Assembly (NCBI RefSeq): GCF_032302195.1
Contig: NZ_CP135275.1
Coordinates: forward strand, 682,001-746,000
From: Paenibacillus sp. MMS20-IR301
GTDB lineage: Bacteria; Bacillota; Bacilli; Paenibacillales; Paenibacillaceae
Reading direction: 5' to 3'
DNA length: 64,000 nt
Shown in pieces: positions 15,746 through 24,752 of this stretch. How positions within the stretch are numbered: position 1 is the stretch's first letter; every line of letters starts with the position of its first letter. Under the pieces are notes generated by a model. The model was given only the letters and a program-made list of their open reading frames with translations, was not told the origin of the DNA and made no database searches. A program made the translations under genes and the position numbers.

Positions 15746-17353
15746 ATGGTTAAACAGAACAGGAAGCCGGCAGCCAAGAAATGGGCTGTATCGGCACTGG
15801 CAGCAGTAATGCTTGTAGGACTGGCCGGCTGCGGCGGGGACAATAAAGAGAATAATGCAGCAGCTACAGACACGGGCAGCTTCAACAAGGAAGGCCTGCC
15901 GATTGTGAATGAGCCGGTAACGCTCAAAGTACTGACTGTCCGCTGGGGCAGCATGGGTGACACCTTCACCCAGAACCAGTGGCTTAAGGACCTGGAGAAG
16001 AATTCCAATGTCAAAATCGACTGGCAGGTTATGTCCTCCAATGACTGGGCAGAGCAGAAATCCATCCTCCTGGCCAGCGGCACGCTGCCCGATGTTGTCC
16101 TGGGCAATCAGACCTTCTCCGACTCTGATATTGTGAACAACCTCAGCTATTTCCGTCCGCTGGATGATTATATTGACCAGTACATGCCTAATCTGAAGGC
16201 TGCGATGGAAGAGACACCGGATATGAAGAAGATCAGCACCTTCCCGGACGGTAAAATTTATTCACTGCCGACCAGACTTCCTTCGCGTCCAAAGAGCTCC
16301 CGCCAGCCGGTTATCAACAAAACCTGGCTCGACAAGCTGGGCCTTGAGGTTCCGGGTACCGTTGACGAGCTCTATACTGTGCTCAAAGCATTCAAGGAGC
16401 AGGATCCGAACGGAAACGGCAAGGCCGATGAAATTCCTTACATTGAAGTAAGCAATGATATTATCAGTCCTTTCGGCATTGCTGACCTGAATAATAACAA
16501 CATGCTGGTTAAGGACGGCAAGGCTGTCTATTATCCGATATCGGAAGAATATAAGGAAGGCATGAAATGGGAGAACAAGCTCTACTCCGAAGGTCTGCTC
16601 GACAAGGAGCTGTTCACCCAGGATGCTACGATGATCTCCGCCAAATTCCAGAATCCGGATGCGCCGATCGTCGGCTTCACTTACCAGTGGACCCCGGATG
16701 CCGTGTTCGGCAAATGGAGTGACCAGTATGTGACCATTCCGCCGATTGCCGGACCGGACGGCAACCGCTACACGATTGGTAATCCGATCGGGATGAGCCT
16801 GGGCCGCAATGAGCTGCTGATTACGAGTTCCTGCAAAACACCGGAAATTGCCGCACGCTGGGCGGATGAGTTCTATACGAATGAAGCGAGCATCCAGAAC
16901 TTCTGGGGAGCTATCGGAACCGTTATCCAGAAGAATGCGGACGACACTTATACCCTGATGGACCCTCCGGCCGGAACCAGTGCAGATGCCTGGTACTGGG
17001 ATCAGTCACTGCGGGATTTCGGGCCGAAATATGTAAGCCCGTCCTTTGAATCGAAAATTGTATTGAATCCTGAGGCGGGTGACGGACTCAAGCTGCAGCT
17101 CGACAAGCTGGGCAGTGAATATGTATCCACACCGTTCCCTAACGTAATGTACACTTCCGAAGAGTTCGAGGAGCTCCCGACCCTGACGACGGATATTGAT
17201 ACTTATGTGAACACGATGCGCGCCCAATTCATCAGCAAAGGCGACATTGACGGCAGCTGGGATGCTTATGTGAAGAAGCTGAACGATATGGGGCTTGATA
17301 AGCTCGTTAAAATCCGTACGGATGCATACAGCCGCTACAACAGCGTGGAATAA
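15746..17353 (+). CDS. sugar-binding lipoprotein of the second ABC importer
   Basis: A 535-residue extracellular solute-binding protein with lipobox LAGC (Cys near residue 29) after a basic signal peptide, then a large family-1 fold (LKVLTVRWGSMGDTF, LASGTLPDVVLGNQ, FKEQDPNGNGKADEIPY). The last motif, a Ca-binding-like D-N-N-K-D loop, is typical of LplA-like proteins. Start is ATG 15746 after ACGGGGG. It leads an operon running to the GH31 gene at 23747 and works with the permeases at 19426 and 20366. The GH13 and GH31 neighbours suggest alpha-linked oligosaccharides. Confidence 0.92.
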   Translation: MVKQNRKPAAKKWAVSALAAVMLVGLAGCGGDNKENNAAATDTGSFNKEGLPIVNEPVTLKVLTVRWGSMGDTFTQNQWLKDLEKNSNVKIDWQVMSSNDWAEQKSILLASGTLPDVVLGNQTFSDSDIVNNLSYFRPLDDYIDQYMPNLKAAMEETPDMKKISTFPDGKIYSLPTRLPSRPKSSRQPVINKTWLDKLGLEVPGTVDELYTVLKAFKEQDPNGNGKADEIPYIEVSNDIISPFGIADLNNNNMLVKDGKAVYYPISEEYKEGMKWENKLYSEGLLDKELFTQDATMISAKFQNPDAPIVGFTYQWTPDAVFGKWSDQYVTIPPIAGPDGNRYTIGNPIGMSLGRNELLITSSCKTPEIAARWADEFYTNEASIQNFWGAIGTVIQKNADDTYTLMDPPAGTSADAWYWDQSLRDFGPKYVSPSFESKIVLNPEAGDGLKLQLDKLGSEYVSTPFPNVMYTSEEFEELPTLTTDIDTYVNTMRAQFISKGDIDGSWDAYVKKLNDMGLDKLVKIRTDAYSRYNSVE

Positions 17354-17407
17354 GACGGACCTCAGGTCCGGTAAGCTCAATCCATAATAAGAGGGGAGAC
17401 TTCCAGA

Positions 17408-18025
17408 GTGACGGTTACCATGAAAAAAGTAGCCCGTAGAGCAGGGGTCTCCATCTCTACGGTCTCCCGGGTATGTTCAGGCCGGCCGATGGTCAAGGAA
17501 GAGAGTGTCCGCAAGGTGAAGCAGGTCATGGAAGAGCTCGGGTATACGCCGAACAGGATTGCCCAAAGCCTGGTATCAAGGTCAGCGAACTGTCTTTGTC
17601 TTCTGCTGCCCTTGGCGGAGCAGCCGGTATTTGCCAAACTGCTGTATATGGAGATGGCCCGCGGAATCATAGCTGAGGCGGCCTGTCTGGGATACGACAT
17701 ACAAATCAGCTCAGGTATGAATGAGCAGGAGGAGCTTGAGGCCGTCTCCGGCCTTCTGAAGGGCCGCCGTGTTGACGGAGTGATTCTGCTGCACTCAGGC
17801 GGGGAAAAGCCGTTAATCAGCTATCTGAAGGGCAGCGGTTATCCTTTTGTTGTTGCAGAATGCCCGGGCGCCGAAGCTGTTCAGCAGGGTGATGCCATGC
17901 TACATCCGGGCACGTATGAAGCTGTGAACCAGCTGATTGCGGGAGGCTGCCAGTCGGGCACTCTGGCCGTCCGGGCATTGACAGGGAAGATCAGATCTGA
18001 CCATTGGGAGTGTAAGTATGGCTAA
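17408..18025 (+). CDS. truncated LacI-family regulator
   Basis: 205 residues instead of the usual ~330-340. The helix-turn-helix and hinge (MKKVARRAGVSISTVSRVCS to SLVSR, res. 5-58) and the first effector-domain half are normal up to TYEAVNQLIAGG near residue 180. The sequence then jumps to QSGTLAVRALTGKI, which resembles the C-terminal end of the family, so an internal deletion of about 120 residues is the best reading. It could still bind DNA but should not sense a sugar properly. GTG 17408 follows GAGGGGAG. Its end overlaps the GH13 start by 8 bp, so it may now matter mainly for translational coupling. Confidence 0.75.
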   Translation: MTVTMKKVARRAGVSISTVSRVCSGRPMVKEESVRKVKQVMEELGYTPNRIAQSLVSRSANCLCLLLPLAEQPVFAKLLYMEMARGIIAEAACLGYDIQISSGMNEQEELEAVSGLLKGRRVDGVILLHSGGEKPLISYLKGSGYPFVVAECPGAEAVQQGDAMLHPGTYEAVNQLIAGGCQSGTLAVRALTGKIRSDHWECKYG

Positions 18026-19301
18026 ACAAACGGATATTACCCTGCGGAATCAGGTGGTCTATTCCATCTACGTAAGGAATCACAGCGAGGAAGGAACCTT
18101 CCGGGCGGTAGAGAAGGATCTGGAGCGGATCAAAGGGCTGGGTGTGGATATTATCTGGCTGCTGCCGGTGCATCCGGTCGGCCGGGAAGCGCGCAAGGGC
18201 GGGCTCGGCAGTCCCTATGCCAATCAGGATTACCGGGAAATTAATCCGGAGCTGGGCAGTCTGGAGGAGTTCCGCGCGCTGACCGGGGCGATTCACAGGC
18301 ACGGAATGAAATGCATGATCGATGTGGTCTATAATCACACCTCTCCCGATTCCTGGCTGGTCCGCCATCATCCGGAATTCTTCTACAGAACTCCGGAAGG
18401 CAAGCTCGGTAACCGTGTCGGCGACTGGGGGGACATTGTAGATCTGGACTACGGCAATCAAGAGCTGTGGGCATACCAGCTGAAATCGCTGGTTATGTGG
18501 GCTGAGCTGGTGGACGGCTTCCGCTGTGACGTTGCCCCGCTGCTGCCGCTTGAATTCTGGCTGCGGGCCAGGGAAGCGGTCGCAGCGGTTAACCCCGGCT
18601 GCCTCTGGCTTGCCGAATCAATTGAACCTGAATTCACGCTGCATCTGCGGCAGCGGGGGATGGTCAGCCTGTCCGACAGCGAGATTCTTCAAGCCTTTGA
18701 TGCCTGCTATGACTATGATACTTACCCGTATTTCACAGGTGTACTGAACGGCAGCATTCCGCTGAGCAGCTATGTGGAGAAGATTAATGCGCAGGAGTAT
18801 ATCTATCCCGCTAATTATGTGAAGCTGCGGTTTCTGGAGAACCATGACCGGCCCCGGGCCAAGGCGCTGTTCCCGGATGAGAATGAGCTGATCAACTGGA
18901 CAGCATTCATGTACTTCCAGAAGGGGATGCCGCTGATCTACGGCGGGCAGGAGACGGAGAATGAGATTTGCCCGGACTTGTTCGATAAGAATCCCGTTAA
19001 TTGGCATACAGGCAAGGATCTCTCCTGGCTGTTCCAGGCACTTTATCCGATCAAGAAAAGTCCAGTTATGACCCATGGCATCTGCAGGCTGACTGCACAT
19101 GACGAAGACGGAATAGTTACCGGTATTCATTCTTGGGGCGGGCAAAAGCTGGCCGGGGTGTTCAGTCTGCGGGGGAAGCCGGCGGAAGCGGAGCTGGAGC
19201 TGCCGGACGGAGACTATGTCAACCTGATTGACGGCAGTCCGGTTAGCGTGGCCGGCGGGAAATTACACTGCAGCGGCAAGCCGGTCATAGTTGAAGCTTA
19301 A
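18018..19301 (+). CDS. intracellular GH13 alpha-amylase-family enzyme
   Basis: A 427-residue (alpha/beta)8 enzyme of the alpha-amylase family, short for the family. The conserved regions are DVVYNHTS (102-109), GFRCDVA with nucleophile Asp171, WLAESIE with acid/base Glu200, and FLENHDRPR with Asp277. A small C-terminal beta-domain starts near residue 355. There is no signal peptide, so it acts in the cytoplasm on imported alpha-glucosides. It lies between a binding protein and the permeases of the same importer and precedes a GH31 gene, which suggests joint breakdown of alpha-glucan oligosaccharides. Exact specificity (oligoglucosidase, cyclomaltodextrinase-like) is not clear. Confidence 0.88.
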   Translation: MAKQTDITLRNQVVYSIYVRNHSEEGTFRAVEKDLERIKGLGVDIIWLLPVHPVGREARKGGLGSPYANQDYREINPELGSLEEFRALTGAIHRHGMKCMIDVVYNHTSPDSWLVRHHPEFFYRTPEGKLGNRVGDWGDIVDLDYGNQELWAYQLKSLVMWAELVDGFRCDVAPLLPLEFWLRAREAVAAVNPGCLWLAESIEPEFTLHLRQRGMVSLSDSEILQAFDACYDYDTYPYFTGVLNGSIPLSSYVEKINAQEYIYPANYVKLRFLENHDRPRAKALFPDENELINWTAFMYFQKGMPLIYGGQETENEICPDLFDKNPVNWHTGKDLSWLFQALYPIKKSPVMTHGICRLTAHDEDGIVTGIHSWGGQKLAGVFSLRGKPAEAELELPDGDYVNLIDGSPVSVAGGKLHCSGKPVIVEA

Positions 19302-19334
19302 GCGATTGCGCAAAGTGAACTGCGTTCCTGAGAA

Positions 19335-19377
19335 AATGCCGCCCCGCGCCGAAGTCTGTCCGCGAGGCGGTATTTTT
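19335..19377 (+). terminator. terminator-like hairpin inside the alpha-glucoside operon
   Basis: TGCCGCC and GCG arms pair with CGC and GGCGGTA, followed by TTTTT. It separates binding protein/GH13 from the permeases and would give more binding protein than permease transcript, if transcription partly reads through. Confidence 0.7.
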
Positions 19378-19425
19378 GATGCTGAAAATTTTTTTGTAAG
19401 CTAAAACTTTTGAGGAGGGGTCACC

Positions 19426-20349
19426 ATGAAATCCGGTCAGTCCAGTCCGGCAGCAGCCTTCGGACAGATCAAACGAAACTGGGGGCTGTATTTATTGCTG
19501 CTTCCCGCAGTAGTGCTTACATTATTGTTTGCATACAAGCCAATGTACGGGGTGCTTATCGCCTTTAAGGATTATAGTCCGGCGCTGGGGATCGGCGGCA
19601 GCCCGTGGGCGGGCTTCAAGTATTTCGAGAAATTCTTCAATTCCTATCAATTCACCAATACCATTAAGAACACGATGATCATCAGCGTATACAGCCTGAT
19701 TACTTTCCCGATTCCGATTATCCTTGCGTTAATGGTCAATCAGATGCGGCCGAACCGGTTCAGAAGATTCTTCCAGACGGTATCGTATATGCCGCATTTC
19801 ATTTCTACTGTTGTAATGGTAGGCCTGATGATGATCCTGCTCTCGCCAAGCACCGGTATCGTCGGCAATCTGTATAGTCTGTTCGGCGCGGAGGCTCCAG
19901 ATCTGATGGGCTCCTCGTCACTGTTCAGCAGTGTATATGTCTGGTCGGATGTGTGGCAGCATGTCGGCTGGGACAGCATTATCTTCATTGCCGCGCTCTC
20001 TGCAGTCGATCCCAGCCTGTATGAAGCAGCTACGGTTGACGGGGCCAGCCGCTGGCATAAGGTCCGTTATATCGATATCCCGATGCTGATGCCGACAGCC
20101 ATTACGCTGCTGATTCTGCGGGTGGGCGGTCTGCTCGGCGTAGGATTTGAGAAGGTCTATCTGATGCAGAATGATCTGAATATCACCTCCAGTGAAATTC
20201 TGTCGACCTATGTCTACAAAATCGGTCTGCTCAGCAGCCAATACAGCTTTTCTTCAGCAATCAACCTGTTCAATACCATCATCAACTTCATTCTGCTGAT
20301 TATGGTAAACCAGATTTCCAAAAAACTAAGTGAAAACAGCCTGTGGTAG
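19426..20349 (+). CDS. ABC sugar importer permease, LplB type (second system)
   Basis: A 307-residue CUT1 permease: about six membrane helices (first near residues 18-40) and EAA loop YEAATVDGASRWHKVRYIDIP near residue 202. Start is ATG 19426 after GAGGGG. It pairs with the 20366 product and the lipoprotein at 15746; no ATPase gene is nearby, so a shared MsmX-type ATPase is expected. Confidence 0.93.
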   Translation: MKSGQSSPAAAFGQIKRNWGLYLLLLPAVVLTLLFAYKPMYGVLIAFKDYSPALGIGGSPWAGFKYFEKFFNSYQFTNTIKNTMIISVYSLITFPIPIILALMVNQMRPNRFRRFFQTVSYMPHFISTVVMVGLMMILLSPSTGIVGNLYSLFGAEAPDLMGSSSLFSSVYVWSDVWQHVGWDSIIFIAALSAVDPSLYEAATVDGASRWHKVRYIDIPMLMPTAITLLILRVGGLLGVGFEKVYLMQNDLNITSSEILSTYVYKIGLLSSQYSFSSAINLFNTIINFILLIMVNQISKKLSENSLW

Positions 20350-20365
20350 AAGGAGGAGCAGCAAA

Positions 20366-21289
20366 ATGGGAGTACTAGAGCCAGTGGTTAAAGAGAATGC
20401 CCGGAAAATTAAAAATAACCGGTCCTCAGATTCAGTAATGGAAATGGTCATGTATGTAATTGCGGTCCTGTTCCTGATCATCCTGATCTATCCGCTGTAT
20501 TTCATCGTTATCGCTTCTTTCAGTGATCCTTCGGCTGTGGCGGGCGGCCAGGTCTGGCTGTTCCCCAAGGGGTTCACCTTCGACGGTTATAAGGAGCTGC
20601 TGAAGCACAGCAATATCTGGATCGGTTACCGGAATACCATCCTCTACACTGTGGTGGGGACGGCAATCGGTCTCGTTGTGAATATCTCGGCAGCGTACGC
20701 CCTGTCCAGAAAAGATCTGGCGGGACGCAAGTTCCTGTCCCTCTTCTTCATCTTCACCATGTTCTTCAACGGCGGGCTGATTCCGACCTTCCTGACGATC
20801 CGTGATTTCCACATGTATGATACCTTCCTTGTAATGGTACTGCCGTTCTCGGTCGGAGTGTACAACATCATTGTGGCCCGGACCTTCTTCCAGACCAGTA
20901 TACCCGGAGATCTGTGGGAAGCGGCCCAGATAGACGGCTGCGGGAATCTGCGTTATTTCCTGCAGGTCGTGCTGCCGCTCTCCAAAGCCATTATTGCCGT
21001 GCTGGGGTTATGGATTGCCGTTGGATACTGGAATTCGTACTTCAACGCCCTGATCTATCTGAAGAACCCGGACATGTACCCGCTCCAGCTGATTCTGCGC
21101 AATATTCTGATCACCAACCAGATGCAGTCCAGCATGGGCAGCGGCGAAGCCGCGCAGATTGCCCTGCGGTTAGCCAGTATGATGCGCTACTCTGTCATCA
21201 TCATTGCGACTGTGCCGATTATGTGTGTGTATCCGTTCGTGCAGAAGTATTTCAATCAAGGGGTCATGATCGGCGCTGTGAAGGAATAG
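20366..21289 (+). CDS. ABC sugar importer permease, YtcP type (second system)
   Basis: A 307-residue partner permease. I place the start at ATG 20366, which follows AAGGAGGAG; an upstream in-frame start inside the previous gene lacks a ribosome site. It has about six membrane helices, EAA loop EAAQIDGCGNLRYFLQVVLP near residue 195, and the typical C-terminus GVMIGAVKE. Confidence 0.93.
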   Translation: MGVLEPVVKENARKIKNNRSSDSVMEMVMYVIAVLFLIILIYPLYFIVIASFSDPSAVAGGQVWLFPKGFTFDGYKELLKHSNIWIGYRNTILYTVVGTAIGLVVNISAAYALSRKDLAGRKFLSLFFIFTMFFNGGLIPTFLTIRDFHMYDTFLVMVLPFSVGVYNIIVARTFFQTSIPGDLWEAAQIDGCGNLRYFLQVVLPLSKAIIAVLGLWIAVGYWNSYFNALIYLKNPDMYPLQLILRNILITNQMQSSMGSGEAAQIALRLASMMRYSVIIIATVPIMCVYPFVQKYFNQGVMIGAVKE

Positions 21290-21329
21290 ACAGATTGCTT
21301 ATATACTAGGAAACGAGGTTACCTTACTG

Positions 21330-23747
21330 ATGACAACTACATCTCAAGAACTGCAACCGCTGCCGCAGCACTGGCGCTTCACTTCTGAACCGGCTGCAAA
21401 TCCCGGGGCAGTGGTTCAAGGAGACGGCTACCGGTTCACAGTACTCACATCTGCGCTGATCCGCATGGAATACAGCCCGCTTGGCAGCTTCGAGGACCGG
21501 GCCACCCAGATAGTGGTGAACCGCAGCTTTGAGGTTCCTGAATTCAGGGTAAATGATCTCGGCAATAAGCTGGAGATCATTACAGCCCGGCTGCAGCTTA
21601 CCTATGACAAAGAGCCGTTCTCACGGCATGGGCTTAGCGTGAAGGTGAGGAACGGCTCCGGACATTTGATGAGCGTGTGGCATTACGGTGATGAGGGGCA
21701 GAATCTCGGCGGTACGGCACGCACACTGGATAATGCCGACGGAGCCATTCCGCTGGAGCAGGGTCTGCTGTCGCTGTCCGGGTACACGGTGGTCGATGAC
21801 AGCCGCTCTCTGCTCCTGGAGCAGGGCGGCACAGTGCAGCCGCGCGGACAGGAAGGAACCGACCTGTATTTGTTCGGTTACGGGCATGACTATCTGGAAT
21901 GCCTGAAGGATTTCTACCAGCTGTGCGGCAGGACACCGCTGCTGCCCCGTTACGCGCTCGGCAACTGGTGGAGCCGGTATTACCCGTATTCTGAGGAAGA
22001 ATATATGGGGCTAATTGAACGTTTCGGACAGGAACAGATTCCGTTCTCCGTAGCGGTTATGGATATGGACTGGCATCTCGTTGATGTTGATCCGCAGTAC
22101 GGCAGCGGGTGGACCGGGTACTCCTGGAACCGTGAGCTATTCCCGGACCCGCAGCGTTTCCTGGGCTGGCTGCATGACCGGGGCCTGCGCGTCACGCTGA
22201 ATGTCCACCCGGCAGACGGCGTGCGGGCCTTCGAAGAGCCGTATCTGGCAATTGCCGCTGACCTTGGCATGGACCCTGAGCGCGGGGATGCGGTCGAGTT
22301 CGACATTACCGATTCCCGGTTCCTGCAGGCCTACTTCAAGTTCCTGCATCATCCGCTGGAAGAGGAAGGCGTCGATTTCTGGTGGATCGACTGGCAGCAG
22401 GGCGGAATCACCAAGATTCCTGGACTCGATCCGCTGTGGATGCTGAACCATTATCATTACCTCGACAGCGGCCGGCGGGGAAGACGGCCGCTTACCTTCT
22501 CCCGGTACGCTGGCCTTGGGAGCCACCGTTATCCGGTCGGCTTCTCCGGCGACACTATTATTACCTGGGAGTCGCTTGCCTTCCAGCCTTATTTCACGGC
22601 GAATGCGTCAAATGCCGGGTATGGCTGGTGGAGCCATGATATCGGCGGCCATATGGGCGGGTATCTCGACGACGAGCTGACGCTGCGCTGGGTGCAGTTC
22701 GGCGTATTCTCTCCGCTCCTGCGCCTGCACAGCTCGGCCAGCGCGTTCAACAGCAAAGAGCCGTGGCGGTTTAACCCCGTCGCTGAAGCTGCGATGAAGG
22801 AGGCTTTGCGGCTGCGTCACCGCCTGCTGCCTTATCTCTACACGATGAACCGCTATGCCAGCCGGGACGGGCTTCCGCTGGTGCAGCCGATGTATTATCG
22901 GCATGCGGAGCAGCGCGAGGCGTATGAGGTGCCGAATCAGTATTACTTCGGCACAGAGCTGATCGCCTGCCCGATTACGCAGCCCGCCCATTCCCATACA
23001 GGAGCAGCGGAGTTCAAAGCCTGGCTGCCGGAAGGGCTGTGGATCGACTTCTTCAGCGGCCGGGTGTATGACGGCGGACGAAGGCTGGCGCTTTACCGGA
23101 ACCTGCAGCAGATTCCGGTGCTGGCGAAGGCGGGGGCGATTGTCCCGATGACCGATCTGACGGAGTATACGTCATCGGTGGACAACCCGCAGCAGCTTGA
23201 GGTCCGGGTATTTGCCGGAGCGGTCGGCCGGTTCCAGCTGTGGGAGGATGCAGGGGACACTGCAGAAGACCGGGATGAGCATTGGTGCGTTACCGGGATG
23301 ACGCTCGCGTGGGGAGAGCAGGCGGTCTTTACGGTTCATCCGGCAGAGGGCAATACTCCGGTGATTCCGGAGCGGCGAAGCTGGAAGCTGGTCTTCACAG
23401 GCATCATGGAGACAGACGTTTCAGTGACAGCCGGTGGTGTACAGATTGCTGCAGATACTTCGTATGATGCAGCGTCGGGTATGCTGACTGTTACCGTGCC
23501 GGAGTGTCAGGTTACAGAAGCGCTGGAGATTACCTTGGCCGCGGCTCAGGTTGCGGTGAACCGGATCGTAGATGAGGTCTTCGCGCTGCTGAACCGTGCG
23601 CAGATCCGCTTTGAGCTGAAGGAGCAGATCTACCGGCTGGTGAGGGGCAACCTGAGCCCTGCGGCGGTACTTGCTGCCCTGGCTTCACTGAAGCTGGAAG
23701 CGCCGCTGTATGGAGCGCTGTGTGAGATTCTCAGCGCGCGGCTGTAA
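21330..23747 (+). CDS. GH31 alpha-glucosidase/alpha-xylosidase family enzyme
   Basis: An 805-residue retaining GH31 enzyme of full length. An N-terminal beta-sandwich covers about 1-200, and the barrel starts at LPRYALGNWWSRYYPYSEEEY. The nucleophile is Asp354 in DFWWIDWQQG and the acid/base Asp408 in VGFSGDT, followed by the GYGWWSHDIGGH substrate loop (431-441). C-terminal beta-domains follow, plus a ~60-residue helical tail of unknown role. There is no signal peptide. It should release alpha-linked monosaccharides from oligomers imported by the preceding permeases. ATG 21330 follows GAGGTT at a slightly long distance. Confidence 0.92.
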   Translation: MTTTSQELQPLPQHWRFTSEPAANPGAVVQGDGYRFTVLTSALIRMEYSPLGSFEDRATQIVVNRSFEVPEFRVNDLGNKLEIITARLQLTYDKEPFSRHGLSVKVRNGSGHLMSVWHYGDEGQNLGGTARTLDNADGAIPLEQGLLSLSGYTVVDDSRSLLLEQGGTVQPRGQEGTDLYLFGYGHDYLECLKDFYQLCGRTPLLPRYALGNWWSRYYPYSEEEYMGLIERFGQEQIPFSVAVMDMDWHLVDVDPQYGSGWTGYSWNRELFPDPQRFLGWLHDRGLRVTLNVHPADGVRAFEEPYLAIAADLGMDPERGDAVEFDITDSRFLQAYFKFLHHPLEEEGVDFWWIDWQQGGITKIPGLDPLWMLNHYHYLDSGRRGRRPLTFSRYAGLGSHRYPVGFSGDTIITWESLAFQPYFTANASNAGYGWWSHDIGGHMGGYLDDELTLRWVQFGVFSPLLRLHSSASAFNSKEPWRFNPVAEAAMKEALRLRHRLLPYLYTMNRYASRDGLPLVQPMYYRHAEQREAYEVPNQYYFGTELIACPITQPAHSHTGAAEFKAWLPEGLWIDFFSGRVYDGGRRLALYRNLQQIPVLAKAGAIVPMTDLTEYTSSVDNPQQLEVRVFAGAVGRFQLWEDAGDTAEDRDEHWCVTGMTLAWGEQAVFTVHPAEGNTPVIPERRSWKLVFTGIMETDVSVTAGGVQIAADTSYDAASGMLTVTVPECQVTEALEITLAAAQVAVNRIVDEVFALLNRAQIRFELKEQIYRLVRGNLSPAAVLAALASLKLEAPLYGALCEILSARL

Positions 23748-23803
23748 GGCTAAGGGCAAATGAATAGCGATATATGATCCGGGATATAGCAAGTCTCTTG
23801 TAT

Positions 23804-23856
23804 GCCCCCTACAAACAGCCGATTGCATTGCCGGGCGGTTTGTAGGAGGCTTTTTA
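23804..23856 (+). terminator. terminator of the alpha-glucoside operon
   Basis: GCCCCCTACAAAC pairs with GTTTGTAGGAGGC across a GC-rich loop and is followed by TTTTT. Confidence 0.85.
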
Positions 23857-23905
23857 TGTGGATAAGGCGTGCTGAAATTAACCGGGAATCCGCCGGATGG
23901 AGAGG

Positions 23906-23982
23906 TAATAAGCGCGCTGGTATCCGTTAAGGTCTTGAAATTAGGCTTAATATCCGAAATAAGCGCTGTACGGTCCGTAAGG
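23906..23982 (+). repeat. two forward units of the ~50-bp intergenic repeat
   Basis: TAATAAGCG...TCCGTTAAGG (from 23906) and AAATAAGCG...TCCGTAAGG (to 23982) repeat at a 51-bp distance. They match the forward units at 8165, 39400 and 55250 but no reversed pair is evident here. The rest of 23748-24118 holds only the terminator above and the promoter side of the next gene. Confidence 0.65.
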
Positions 23983-24118
23983 ATTGGAACAGGGGAAACG
24001 CAGTAAGCTTAGGGGATTTCTCGGACCTTTTTTGTTATGAATCTTTTCCAGTCTCGGCACCGGCGGCGATAAAATGATAGAATAGAAGTCATAGTCTTCT
24101 ACGGGGAGTGATAAGCTG

Positions 24119-24634
24119 ATGAAAAAGATTGCTGCCGGGCTGGTGGCCGGGGCATTGCTGTTGGCAGGTACACAGGTGCTTGGCGCATCTTCGTCGCTGG
24201 TAGGAAAGGCAATTCAAGCGGAGTTTACCGTGAATGTATATGGCAAGAAATTAGCCGATCCGGCGATTGTGATTGACGGTAAAAGCTATGCGCCGGTTCG
24301 TGCAATCGGTGAGATCGCAGGGTTCAAGGTTTCCGTGGACGGCAAAACAATCAGTCTGGACGAAAAAACGGAAAGCGCCTCTTTCGCGTCAAGCGACAGG
24401 AGTCCGGCAGTTGGACCTGTACCGGTGGTTACTCCTGATCCCGCTGTAAGCATAACCAAGAGCAGAATTGAAGTGATAGACAGCAAGATAGATGATGCCG
24501 TGGATAGAATCCTGACCGCCAGCAGCCAGCTGAAGGCGAACCCGGATAATGCCGAACTGAAGCTTAAGCTGAACCAGTACAAGGCTGAATATGCCGATCT
24601 GCTGAAGCAGAAGGATGCAGAGCTGCAGAAGTAA
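24119..24634 (+). CDS. secreted protein with copper-amine-oxidase-like N-terminal domain
   Basis: 171 residues. A signal peptide (about 1-22, cleavage after VLGA) is followed by one stalk domain of the copper amine oxidase N-terminal type (FTVNVYGKKLADPAIVIDGKSYAPVRAIGEIAGF, about 35-80). Then come a Pro/Ser-rich linker and a charged helical C-terminus, about 115-171, that looks coiled-coil. The domain is a small cell-surface binding module and carries no oxidase activity. ATG 24119 follows GGGGAG. It stands alone between terminators. Function unknown; a wall-associated role is a guess. Confidence 0.75.
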   Translation: MKKIAAGLVAGALLLAGTQVLGASSSLVGKAIQAEFTVNVYGKKLADPAIVIDGKSYAPVRAIGEIAGFKVSVDGKTISLDEKTESASFASSDRSPAVGPVPVVTPDPAVSITKSRIEVIDSKIDDAVDRILTASSQLKANPDNAELKLKLNQYKAEYADLLKQKDAELQK

Positions 24635-24658
24635 GCGGAAATTGCTTAAGAAGTTTGA

Positions 24659-24719
24659 AAAAAAGGATGTCTCATCTGCCGTGACCGAGGATGGTTTTGG
24701 CTGCGGGACATCCTTTTTG
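24659..24719. terminator. bidirectional terminator between convergent genes
   Basis: AAAAAGGATGTC pairs with GACATCCTTTTT across about 35 nt; T-runs follow on both strands, serving the 24119 gene and the efflux gene ending at 24753. Confidence 0.85.
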
Positions 24720-24752
24720 CTGCTGGGCATATATCCCGGGGATGCTCAGATC

